This document shows positions 52,222 to 60,102 of a stretch of DNA of 64,000 nt, one piece after another. The position numbers were made by a program, and so were the translations under genes. Location of the stretch: the NCBI GenBank assembly GCA_033763555.1, contig JANRKK010000030.1, forward strand, positions 1 through 64,000. The letters are read 5' to 3'. The stretch comes from JALYJG01 sp033763555 (lineage in GTDB: Bacteria; Pseudomonadota; Alphaproteobacteria; UBA9219). Under the pieces are notes generated by a model, which saw only the letters and a program-made list of their open reading frames with translations, did not search any database and was not told the origin of the DNA. Every line of letters begins with the position of its first letter. The stretch's first letter is position 1.

Positions 52222-53202
52222 TTAGCTGGTTAACTTCTTCTGTATGACTTCGAGACGTTTTGCTACCCTGATTTTTGGATTTAAGGTTAGGGCCTTTTTA
52301 AAGGCTCTTCCTGCATCCTCGTATTGGCCTAGTTTCTCTAAAGTAATTCCCTCCAACTTAAATGCAATCGCGTCCCATCCGTTCGAGTTACCGGTTTGCA
52401 AAGACTTCGCATGAGATATTGCGGAAAGAAGGTTGTTGAGCTCCTCATGTGAAGGGGCTTTTTCTTTTAGTATTTTTTCAACCGTCATAAGGATCGCCAC
52501 GAAGTCACCTGATACCAGTTTATCATTTTCAAATTTCTTCTCATCTAGGAAAGTTCCATCTAATGTATATCTAAATTTACCAATGCGATTATGTACCACC
52601 ACAATTTGCCCACACTCTTCATCAAATTGATACTGATCTGCCCAGCCAGTTAGAGGAGTCACAGAAAATAGTTCTTGGCCCGCCGATATATCGAATGCTG
52701 TGAATTTGTTTCCGTCATCGCTCTTTGCATTACAGGTCTGACATACGGCGAATCTGCCATTTAACGACACTGCACTGTTATATATGTTTGCTGCAAAGTT
52801 CTTCTCAATTACGATTTCACCGTCTGGCGAATAAACATAAAATGTGCCTTTTAGACTGGGGCCGAAGCCCCAATCTTCAATCGAAAAAACTCCCGTATCA
52901 GCGACATGGCCATGGTTGGGACGCTGTAGCTCACCATTCATTACTATTTTATCTTTTATTTTATTGTATAAAATAAACCTGCCGTACCCACTTTCACGAT
53001 AACCACCCACATGTTTCTTTTTGTCGAAATCGGCCCAACTGATCACCCATTCTTTCGAATTGGAAATTTTGTAGAACCCGAAATAATCCATAGAGCTTGC
53101 ATATAAAAAGCTATCATCAAAAGTAACATCTGAAGAAGTTTCGGTAATTCGGTGATTCTTCGGACGGCTCTCAGTCCCAAGCAAAAATGATAGTATGCTC
53201 AC
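52222..53202 (-). CDS. Beta-propeller-like protein with C-terminal TPR
   Basis: 326 aa. The N-terminal 230 residues are beta-strand-rich with repeated patterns such as FYVYSPDGEIVIEKNF and FRYTLDGTFLDEKKF, as in WD- or quinoprotein-like propellers. LLGTESRPKNHRI and YRESGYGRF are conserved in this poorly described family. Residues about 275-320 (KLEGITLEKLGQYEDAGRAF and KKALTLNP) form one TPR. No signal peptide. First gene of the DUF6338 cassette; function unknown. Confidence 0.65.
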   Translation of the reverse strand: MSILSFLLGTESRPKNHRITETSSDVTFDDSFLYASSMDYFGFYKISNSKEWVISWADFDKKKHVGGYRESGYGRFILYNKIKDKIVMNGELQRPNHGHVADTGVFSIEDWGFGPSLKGTFYVYSPDGEIVIEKNFAANIYNSAVSLNGRFAVCQTCNAKSDDGNKFTAFDISAGQELFSVTPLTGWADQYQFDEECGQIVVVHNRIGKFRYTLDGTFLDEKKFENDKLVSGDFVAILMTVEKILKEKAPSHEELNNLLSAISHAKSLQTGNSNGWDAIAFKLEGITLEKLGQYEDAGRAFKKALTLNPKIRVAKRLEVIQKKLTS

Positions 53203-53358
53203 TTTGCCACCTCGGTTGCTAGAATTTTAGGCCGAGGTATTTGCTTACCCTCTTATTTCTTATTTGAGAAGAGTAGACGTTTCTTGTTTAAAAATCAGGA
53301 TTGTTAAGGACTATGACATCGCGATTATAGCAACCATTGCTAAATGACCTACTTAAAG

Positions 53359-54657
53359 TCATGCAGCAATCGTGAATGGCTTATCTTCGTAAACACTTAA
53401 TGAATTTGGCCTAATTGGAATTACCTTTGGATGTGGCATTTCTTCCGGCAATGGCACGACATGGAAGTAAGGCCTGTTAGCATCCCGCTCCGGATTTATG
53501 GTGCTGATCGTTGTCGGCTCCGGCAATGGTTGACCTATGATTTCAATAGGATTTTTCATTCTCCTTAAATTTATTGAACCCGCAACCATCTTCTCATGTC
53601 CGAATACCCGATGCTCGGCGTTCATTTCAAGAAGTGCCTGTATAATCTCTTCTTCCTTATGGGCGTGGATGTGCTTGACCGGCATTGGGCCACCAAAAGC
53701 GCGACTAATATCAGTCTCATCCATAAACTTCGACATAGGAACACCCCAGCGCCGCTCAGGGCTTTTAATCTCGGCAATACCAACAGAGAAAATTGAAGAT
53801 AAAACCTCTTTCAGCATTATGCCATCTGGCGCATTACCGTGACTCTTGATTTTGGCCCACACCACCGGTTCAGCGTCGAAGGTTGAAGCCAAACGACGAA
53901 AAGTAACTGCAATTTGTTGGGGGTCGCCATCGACTCCCCAGCGCACCAGAAAATTGTTCGGGCATTTTGATATGCCTAATGCGTCCGATGGCAAATCTTC
54001 TTTAGTCACATTATTGACGCCAAAACGGCTTTCCATGCTCGGCGTCAGCCCATGCAGTTGCAGAACCCAGCTGTCCCCTTCTGTGCCATGAACAGCGCCA
54101 AATTTGTCCATCACTCCACGAATTGCGCCGTTGTCAGGAAAATGCTCATTGTCGCGTCCGGCAAAAACCCAATCAGGGTCACTGATGGAGCGCCGTATCT
54201 GTTCGCGCATAAACCATGTGCCCAAGCCCATCCCGTTCGGATACAGAAGACATTTTGTATATTCGCGGAATAGCGCCGCTATATCTTTGTCAACGCACAA
54301 GTCTTCGCCATGATAGACAGGATAAATTCTAAGCTTGTCGCTCTTGTCCCATTCAACACCGAAATCTGGCGCACCAGTTGCCAAAGCTGCATCCAGCACC
54401 GGCCCATCCGTGCCCAGCCTGACCTGCAACAATTCGGCATTCATTACCTTGTGGTCCAATACCTCCATGACTGCGTCAAGGTTATGTTCCGAAAATTTGG
54501 CACCGTGAACAGCGCCAAGTGAGCCAAGGAAGCGTGGAATGGCTTGGCGAAATTTAGCGCGGACATGCGGATTCGCGCCATCGTAAGAAACGATGCCAGC
54601 CCTTACCTGATTGGCTACAGGAAAAAGTTCATGACCTGGCAATTCAAAATTCGGCAT
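53359..54657 (-). CDS. Unknown protein, 432 aa, in an XRE-linked operon
   Basis: Not recognised. Soluble, with a repeated GAVHG motif (GSLGAVHGAKF, KFGAVHGTEGDSW), conserved-looking DPDWVFAGRDNEHFPD and many charged residues, giving an enzyme-like composition rather than structural. Third gene after the XRE regulator and the 107-aa protein, on the same strand and with short gaps. Related to no family I can name. Confidence 0.6.
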   Translation of the reverse strand: MPNFELPGHELFPVANQVRAGIVSYDGANPHVRAKFRQAIPRFLGSLGAVHGAKFSEHNLDAVMEVLDHKVMNAELLQVRLGTDGPVLDAALATGAPDFGVEWDKSDKLRIYPVYHGEDLCVDKDIAALFREYTKCLLYPNGMGLGTWFMREQIRRSISDPDWVFAGRDNEHFPDNGAIRGVMDKFGAVHGTEGDSWVLQLHGLTPSMESRFGVNNVTKEDLPSDALGISKCPNNFLVRWGVDGDPQQIAVTFRRLASTFDAEPVVWAKIKSHGNAPDGIMLKEVLSSIFSVGIAEIKSPERRWGVPMSKFMDETDISRAFGGPMPVKHIHAHKEEEIIQALLEMNAEHRVFGHEKMVAGSINLRRMKNPIEIIGQPLPEPTTISTINPERDANRPYFHVVPLPEEMPHPKVIPIRPNSLSVYEDKPFTIAA

Positions 54658-54700
54658 ATATTTTCTCTTTAAATCAGTTTTTTAAACGTCTTAAAAAGCT

Positions 54701-55024
54701 TTAGCCTGCAATTGTCACTTTCAACGTGTAATCGGGATCTTCGACAACTTCACCGGTTTCATTCAGGCGATACTCGCCCAATCGCGCAATCTGCAAATCA
54801 GCCAACTTTAACGGAACGGCACGTTCTTCGTTCGAGCCCTTAAGTTTAATAACAACACCCTCTTTTAAATTCGCCCGATCAACAATACCGTGAATTTGCT
54901 CCCGTGACACAACAGCACCAGAAGAATCACAATGGGCTATACCGACAAGCATATATTTTCCAATAAGCGTCCTTGCTTGCTCCTCAGTCACATCCATCTT
55001 TGGCTTGGGGCTAGCGTTGCTCAT
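54701..55024 (-). CDS. Unknown protein, 107 aa, in an XRE-linked operon
   Basis: Not recognised. Likely beta-rich: GKYMLVGIAHCDSSGAVVSR, a VDRANLKEGVVIKLKG strand and a TLKVTIAG end. Between the XRE regulator (three bases away) and the 432-aa gene, so co-transcribed with them. It could be a small partner or inhibitor of the 432-aa protein, by analogy with toxin-antitoxin and defence operons only. Confidence 0.6.
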   Translation of the reverse strand: MSNASPKPKMDVTEEQARTLIGKYMLVGIAHCDSSGAVVSREQIHGIVDRANLKEGVVIKLKGSNEERAVPLKLADLQIARLGEYRLNETGEVVEDPDYTLKVTIAG

Positions 55025-55027
55025 GGC

Positions 55028-55681
55028 CTATTTCCCCTTCGCCTTCTTTGGCGCTGAGGCTTTAGCCCAAAACTTGTCAAACTGCCTTACATAGCGTTCA
55101 GCCAGAAGTTTCGAGGTAATCGAAACCCATTCGCGCTTATGTGAGGATTCATACATCGGCAGGACGATGTTATCGCCATAGAGGTAGAACGGAGCTAAAT
55201 CGGCATCTTCCTTGCGCAACCAACGATAGGTGCAATAGTTGGCGGGAAACTCCGTATCGCCCTCTGTGGTCAAAACCTTGGCGTCCAGATCGTCAATCAT
55301 GGTCATACGCGAAAGATGCGCCTGTCCGTACTCGTCCGCAAAGGCCAGATTGCCACTGTCGCTCAAATTGAACTGGCGGATACGTCCCCCATTCCTGAGC
55401 GTGAGATAGATATGATCGAGGAATTGCCGGTAGCCGGTCTTGCCGGTAAATACCCGTACTTCCTGCTGGCGCAATTTAACACCGTCACCATCAGTAAATT
55501 CTACGCCTTGCTTGTCCAGTACCTCGGCAATACGGACTAAAGTTCTTTCCTGTGGCTGGACAAGATCGGCTTCAATCTTGCTAAGGGTAGCCCTTGTGAC
55601 ACCAACCCTTTCGGCCAGTTGGTCACCGGACCATTCAATCAAACCGCGAGCGGCGCGTATCTGTCGTGCAGTAATGACCAT
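55028..55681 (-). CDS. XRE family HTH transcriptional regulator
   Basis: 217 aa from MVITARQIRAARGL; AAGGAG lies ten bases upstream of this ATG and too close to the ATG three codons earlier. The HTH (LAERVGVTRATLSKIEADLV) is XRE-type and is followed by a long C-terminal domain (FTGKTGYRQFLDHIYLTL, RWLRKEDADLAPFYLYGD), as in regulators that read a ligand or stress. First gene of the unknown three-gene operon. Confidence 0.8.
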   Translation of the reverse strand: MVITARQIRAARGLIEWSGDQLAERVGVTRATLSKIEADLVQPQERTLVRIAEVLDKQGVEFTDGDGVKLRQQEVRVFTGKTGYRQFLDHIYLTLRNGGRIRQFNLSDSGNLAFADEYGQAHLSRMTMIDDLDAKVLTTEGDTEFPANYCTYRWLRKEDADLAPFYLYGDNIVLPMYESSHKREWVSITSKLLAERYVRQFDKFWAKASAPKKAKGK

Positions 55682-55904
55682 GTCACCCATTCTCCTTGAA
55701 AAAGACGGTTAATTCCATTCCAACATTACTTTCAAACCCGCCGAATTTTAGCATTCCTCACCCTAAACGAAAGATTCTTAGCTTCTGAAAGTAAATTTGG
55801 TGTTTACAGAGACCCATCTTACATGGATACTGCCTGAAAGCAAAGTATTTTATAGTTATAAGACAAATATATTAACATTCAATTTATTCAAAAGGAGTCA
55901 TATT

Positions 55905-56402
55905 ATGCAGAAGAAACGTCATAAACCCCGTATTGCGACTGTTCGCATAGGAGAAAAGCCCACCCCTGAAAGACGTAATCAGAACGGAGGGGTTATATCC
56001 GAGATCGTTGACCGTGGGGCTGGCGATAAAATACTCGTTAAACGCTATAGGGCGGTCTGGGAATGCCCTTTGGACACTTACCTATGCCGGAGGGTCATTA
56101 GCGAACAAGAGTACCGTGCAGGGCTTAAATTCCGACATGCTTACTTTCGGGCTGTTTTGGGCATTAAAGTCGATAATATAGGCTCTGGTAGTGGGGGAGA
56201 CAGAGAAATGGCTATGCTGACCCCCATCTACAGCGAAAGACTCTTGAATGACGCCTATGAAGCCCTGTCATTCAAGCAAAAAGAAATCGTCATAAGCGTA
56301 TGCGGCCATGATGAGGTTGTCGGAGAAACGGCAAAACTCAAGACGCTTCACAGGGGATTGGAAAGACTCTGCGATGTATGGAAAATCAGAGAGTTAGCTT
56401 GA
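55905..56402 (+). CDS. DUF6456-like protein
   Basis: 165 aa from MQKKRHKPRIATV, with AAAGGAG just upstream. Contains VKRYRAVWECPLDTYL, YRAGLKFRHAYFRAVLGIKV and VGETAKLKTLHRGLERLCDVW, which resembles the helical DUF6456-type domain found near replication or phage regulators in alphaproteobacteria. Function unknown. Confidence 0.55.
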   Translation: MQKKRHKPRIATVRIGEKPTPERRNQNGGVISEIVDRGAGDKILVKRYRAVWECPLDTYLCRRVISEQEYRAGLKFRHAYFRAVLGIKVDNIGSGSGGDREMAMLTPIYSERLLNDAYEALSFKQKEIVISVCGHDEVVGETAKLKTLHRGLERLCDVWKIRELA

Positions 56403-56459
56403 TAATATCTATAGATATAAAAATATTTCTGTTATTATAAAAATAATTTGCTTTTTATC

Positions 56460-56489
56460 TTGACAAAGGTCATGTAAATGGGGTATACT
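56460..56489 (+). promoter_or_regulatory. Strong sigma-70 promoter without an obvious gene
   Basis: TTGACA and TATACT are separated by 18 bases, both perfect or near-perfect. Very AT-rich sequence precedes it. Downstream on this strand there is no open frame of size until mobC at 57219. It could serve an RNA, a short leader peptide (a 13-codon frame from a GTG at 56525) or transcription through to the mob genes. Confidence 0.65.
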
Positions 56490-56628
56490 TATGTTAAGGT
56501 TGCTAGACCTGTAGGGAAAATCAGGTGAATAAAAACCCATCAGCAATAATTAGAAGTTATTTATGATACTCGCTCGACCCATGAACTAAACCAGTTATCA
56601 TATATTTCTTTCGCCACATCGTAATTCA

Positions 56629-56991
56629 CTATATGCCCCGATGTGGCCTAGCTGTTATGATGTGACGGATTTCATAGGGAGAAAATGAGAAATCATGAAA
56701 CATACTTCCCTTGAAACGTATTTTAACTTGTGCGTCAACACTGTTGCAATGATCGCAAATAATGATTGGCTGAAATCTGGCATCGAGAGAATGGTCGTCA
56801 AAATGGTCGTGATGCTCATGCAAGATCGCCAGCCAATTGTTCCTTTCTTTGTTCCATCGTAGCAACTCAAACTTTGTTCGGTTACAACCGGGGCAACGCC
56901 AATTATCATTGAGCTGTTTCCATTTATAGCTGCAATGAGCACCATCATAAGCAAGGTAGTCATCCCAAGTAGGAATTTTTAATTCAGCCAT
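56629..56991 (-). CDS. Small zinc-binding protein with HNH-like features
   Basis: 120 aa. WRCPGCNRTKFELLRW and IIICDHCNSVDAQVKIRF are two CxxC pairs, with HEHHDHF between them. This looks like the small zinc-ribbon/HNH-like group found on mobile elements. No clear catalytic His-Asn-His set can be assigned, so nuclease activity is uncertain. It lies opposite the strong promoter at 56460. Confidence 0.6.
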   Translation of the reverse strand: MAELKIPTWDDYLAYDGAHCSYKWKQLNDNWRCPGCNRTKFELLRWNKERNNWLAILHEHHDHFDDHSLDARFQPIIICDHCNSVDAQVKIRFKGSMFHDFSFSPYEIRHIITARPHRGI

Positions 56992-57087
56992 TAGTCATTC
57001 AATCCAAGTTAAGATGCTCTTTAAGCGTCAACTTTACATCAGATTTATCTCATAATTTAGCAGCGTAAACTTCGCAAGGAGTGCGCC

Positions 57088-57124
57088 GTTCCACATGGTG
57101 GAACACGTTCCCCATGTGGGAACG
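57088..57124. other. oriT-like pair of inverted repeats
   Basis: Two adjacent hairpins: GTTCCAC (57088-57094) with GTGGAAC (57098-57104), and CGTTCCC (57106-57112) with GGGAACG (57118-57124). They lie about 95 bases before mobC, where transfer origins of mobilizable elements usually sit. The nick site cannot be placed by eye. Confidence 0.55.
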
Positions 57125-57218
57125 GCACTGGCCATCCACCTGCGCTCTTCGAGCTTCGACTGATGAAGGGGCTGCCGCCCCCGTTGACCCCGCTTTCTTA
57201 CATTCAGAGAGGTTCCGC

Positions 57219-57653
57219 ATGGATCAAAACCATGAGCGCCCCACTGCATCCAAAGGACTGCGTCTAAGGGTTTCTGAAGCCGAGCATAAAGACCTGAAAC
57301 GTGAGGCCGACAGTTACGGCTATGACCTTTCGACCCTCTTACGCTTGCGTATCTTCGGCAAGATCAAGGGTATGAGGATTACCCGCCGCCCCAGCACTGA
57401 CATCATGCTGCTGGGCGACATTATCGGCAAACTGACCGCCCTTACCGGTGAACTCAACAAAATCGGCTCCAATATCAACCAGATCGCCAAACGCCTGAAC
57501 CAAGGCCAGCGCGATTTGTTTGGGTTGGATTCGTGTCTGCGCCTCTTTGAGCAATTGGGGCAGAAAATCCTGAAAGTGCTCACCCATATCGAGGCGGCCA
57601 TTACCGGACGTCTCAAGACCATTACCCCCAGCGACGATAACAAGGAGGAATAA
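57219..57653 (+). CDS. mobC: MobC-type relaxosome protein
   Basis: 144 aa from MDQNHERPTASKG, with GAGAGG upstream. N-terminal ribbon-helix-helix region (LRLRVSEAEHKDLKREADS) and LTALTGELNKIGSNINQIAK, the usual MobC signature. It helps the relaxase open oriT. An upstream in-frame extension is not supported. Confidence 0.85.
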   Translation: MDQNHERPTASKGLRLRVSEAEHKDLKREADSYGYDLSTLLRLRIFGKIKGMRITRRPSTDIMLLGDIIGKLTALTGELNKIGSNINQIAKRLNQGQRDLFGLDSCLRLFEQLGQKILKVLTHIEAAITGRLKTITPSDDNKEE

Positions 57654-57654
57654 C

Positions 57655-57879
57655 ATGAACAGCCAAGATAACTCGCAGCACTTAGCCCTTTGGACATTGA
57701 TTAATCTCGTCGAAGAACTGGAAGAAATTAACAGCCAGCTTGACGCAATCAGCCGTGGCTTCGATAGCGGCGAGATTGATTTTGCCGGTTTTGAACAGGC
57801 CATGCTTCAGCTCAGGGATTGCCAAGGACAATTGGAAGAAGTCCTCGGTGAACCGAGCAGAACCAGCTTTATTCGATGA
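57655..57879 (+). CDS. Small coiled-coil protein in the mob operon
   Basis: 74 aa, largely helical and acidic (LINLVEELEEINSQLDAISRG, DFAGFEQAMLQLRD). GGAGGAATAAC precedes the ATG and its stop overlaps the relaxase start. It may support the relaxosome or be antitoxin-like. No family recognised. Confidence 0.6.
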   Translation: MNSQDNSQHLALWTLINLVEELEEINSQLDAISRGFDSGEIDFAGFEQAMLQLRDCQGQLEEVLGEPSRTSFIR

Positions 57880-59036
57880 TTATCAAAGGCGGACGCAGAG
57901 GGGGAGCCAGGCAACTGGCAGCCCACCTTCTGCGCCGCGATACCAATGAAGACGTAATTATCCATGAGATAGACAGTTATCCCGTTAAGGCATTGAATGA
58001 CGACGGCCTAAAAAGCACCCTTCGGCTTATGGCCGTTCAAGGCCAAACCAAAGGCAAGCTGCGGACGCTCTATCATTCGATTATTGCCCCACAGCAGGGC
58101 GAAACCCTGAACAAGCGGCAGCTTAAGCATGCCGTTGACACGCTGGCGAAGAATCTCGGCATGGAGGGCCACCCGCGAGTCATCGTTGAACACCGCAAGG
58201 ACGGACGGCAGCATTTTCATGTGGTGTTCAATATCCTGAACCCCACAACCGGCAAACAGGCACGGTTGCAATGGACGCGCAAGGTTGAATGGAACACCTC
58301 GCGCCAGCTTGAACAGGAACTGGGCTTAAAACCCGTTATGCGCAAAGGTAGGGCCGCCCGTCGCTGGGAATACGAGCGCGGCAAGCGTTCCGGCATTAAG
58401 GCCATGACAGTCCGTAAGGACGTGACCTCCATCTATCATGCCAGCAAGACCGGCAAGGAATTTATCAGCAACCTCAACAAAGCCGGTTATGTCCTGACCA
58501 AGGGCCGTAATAACAACTATGTCCTTGTTGACAGGGCCGGAGATATTCATGGCCTCATGCGGCGCATTGAGGGCGTCAGGCTCAAGGATTTAAGGCAGAA
58601 GTTTCCGGATCTTAAACAGGCTGCTCTGCCATCACTCAACAGTGTGTTGAAAAAACTGCGGCCCGTCCCTCTCGGCAAGAAAGCAGGGCGATATATACGC
58701 AATGCGGCATACATATGCAGAAGACCAGCCAAAACATTTGTTTCACCGCAGCATTATTGGCCAATCTTGCGCAGCAGCTTGCCGTTCATGCGGCCTCTGG
58801 CACGGGTTACTTATCGGCCAAGTTATGAAGACAGGAAAAAGAGCCTGCAATACGCCGCATGGCCCATCTTCAGGCGCAGGAAGCGCAAGAAGAAGGACGA
58901 GAACGAACCCGTCAAACTCAAACCCAACCTGGCCGAGATCGAGAAAGCGTTGCTACTCGAATGGGCTTGGGACAACAAGCGTTGGGACATTTTAGTCCAG
59001 TACTATCCCGAACTGCTTCGCATGCTTGAACCCTAA
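57876..59036 (+). CDS. mobA: MobA/VirD2-type relaxase
   Basis: 386 aa. Metal-binding histidines in RKDGRQHFHVVFNILNP (HxH), with a YHSIIAPQQGE segment and an N-terminal KGGRRGGARQLAAHLL; the catalytic Tyr is not located with certainty. Nicks oriT to start mobilization. Basic C-terminus with KRKKKDE. No coupling protein or type IV secretion genes are present, so transfer would need a helper element. Confidence 0.85.
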   Translation: MIIKGGRRGGARQLAAHLLRRDTNEDVIIHEIDSYPVKALNDDGLKSTLRLMAVQGQTKGKLRTLYHSIIAPQQGETLNKRQLKHAVDTLAKNLGMEGHPRVIVEHRKDGRQHFHVVFNILNPTTGKQARLQWTRKVEWNTSRQLEQELGLKPVMRKGRAARRWEYERGKRSGIKAMTVRKDVTSIYHASKTGKEFISNLNKAGYVLTKGRNNNYVLVDRAGDIHGLMRRIEGVRLKDLRQKFPDLKQAALPSLNSVLKKLRPVPLGKKAGRYIRNAAYICRRPAKTFVSPQHYWPILRSSLPFMRPLARVTYRPSYEDRKKSLQYAAWPIFRRRKRKKKDENEPVKLKPNLAEIEKALLLEWAWDNKRWDILVQYYPELLRMLEP

Positions 59037-59069
59037 TCACTGAAATTACCGGCCCAACAGCCGTAATAG

Positions 59070-59099
59070 CCCGTCCGCATGATGTGGACGGGTTTTTTT
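59070..59099 (+). terminator. Rho-independent terminator after the relaxase gene
   Basis: CCCGTCC (59070-59076) pairs with GGACGGG (59086-59092), a nine-base loop, followed by seven T. About 35 bases after the relaxase stop, so it closes the mob operon. Confidence 0.85.
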
Positions 59100-59119
59100 A
59101 TGTCCAGAGGAGAATGCCC

Positions 59120-59263
59120 ATGAAAAAACAGACCCGTCCCGTCAGCAGTTTTTGCCGTTATCAGCCACCAAAGAAGCCCAACCGCGCATCATCCACCAAG
59201 CGCCGGAGAAAGACATGTTCCTTCGGAGCATGTTTCAAATTCTTTTTCCGCAGATGGAAGTGA
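59120..59263 (+). CDS. Possible small basic protein, 47 aa
   Basis: The ATG follows an AGAGGAG ribosome site at 59106-59112 with good spacing. The product is Lys/Arg- and Cys-rich (MKKQTRPVSSFCRYQPPKKP...). It overlaps the next gene in another frame, and either or both may be real. Composition could also be chance. Confidence 0.3.
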   Translation: MKKQTRPVSSFCRYQPPKKPNRASSTKRRRKTCSFGACFKFFFRRWK

Positions 59264-59445
59264 GGGCTGCCATGACTGACGATCATGTCTCGGCGGATTG
59301 CTTCGTCCTGAAATCGCGCAACAAAGAAATCTTCCGGATCACGCAGGACCGCTCTGCGACCTTGCTATGGCCTTCGGAAATAGACTTCATGCGCTATATC
59401 GAACGAACCTACGCAACTCCATTACAGGACAATACAGGCTGGTAA
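59215..59445 (+). CDS. Unknown protein, 76 aa
   Basis: Start MFLRSMFQILFPQ at 59215 has GGAG upstream at usual spacing; longer forms need a TTG. Acidic, with DDHVSADCFVLKSRNKEIFR and LWPSEIDFMRYIERTY. Not recognised; lies between the mob operon and the DUF736 gene. Confidence 0.5.
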   Translation: MFLRSMFQILFPQMEVRAAMTDDHVSADCFVLKSRNKEIFRITQDRSATLLWPSEIDFMRYIERTYATPLQDNTGW

Positions 59446-59500
59446 TGCCCATGTCCGCGCAGTGCGGCATGGATTTTTAAACACAACAAGGAGAAGCATT

Positions 59501-59941
59501 ATGAAAAATGGAAAAAAGAACACCGTCAAGATCGGCACTTTCGTGGCAGACAAGAAAGGCGTCATGCATGGCAGGATTTACGGTCTTGGCCTCGGTGTAA
59601 CGCCGGTCATGTTCGAGCCGCAGACCAGCAAGGACGGAAAGAGCTATTTCCGGCTCGTTGCTAATCATGCAGATGAATCCTATGAAATCGGTGCAGCGTT
59701 CCCGAAAACCAAGGACGGCATGACCTATCATTCCGTCAGCATTGAATCGCCGGTTCTTCCGGCCCCGATCAATGCGGCGCTGTTTCTGGATAAGGAAAGT
59801 GGTGCGTTCAATCTTGTCTGGAACCGGCAAGACAATGCAAAAGACTTAAGGGCCGAAGCTACCGTTAACGTCAACGTGCAGCCGCAACACCAGACGCAGG
59901 CTCAAGGTCGGCGCTCCAGCAGCCCAAGCCTAATACCGTAA
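59501..59941 (+). CDS. DUF736 family protein
   Basis: 146 aa from MKNGKKNTVKIGTF, with AAGGAGAAG just upstream. KIGTFVADKKGVMHGRIYGLG and YEIGAAFPKTKDGMTY are typical of DUF736, which is found beside relaxases and replication genes of mobile elements, function unknown. A terminator follows. Confidence 0.78.
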   Translation: MKNGKKNTVKIGTFVADKKGVMHGRIYGLGLGVTPVMFEPQTSKDGKSYFRLVANHADESYEIGAAFPKTKDGMTYHSVSIESPVLPAPINAALFLDKESGAFNLVWNRQDNAKDLRAEATVNVNVQPQHQTQAQGRRSSSPSLIP

Positions 59942-59956
59942 ATCACTTGGAATATA

Positions 59957-59990
59957 CCCGCAGGGCTTGCGTCCTGCGGGGATTTATACT
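59957..59990 (+). terminator. Hairpin after the DUF736 gene
   Basis: CCCGCAGG (59957-59964) pairs with CCTGCGGG (59973-59980) around an eight-base loop, then GATTTATA. Sits 16 bases after the stop. The T-run is short, so termination may be partial. Confidence 0.6.
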
Positions 59991-60102
59991 GGATCAATAG
60001 TGAACCATAACCGATTTCATTAGCACACTAAAGACTATCACCACAAAGGAACACGACGCTGTAAAATTTGTGAGTGGAACTTCGGTCATCCTACATTAGA
60101 AT

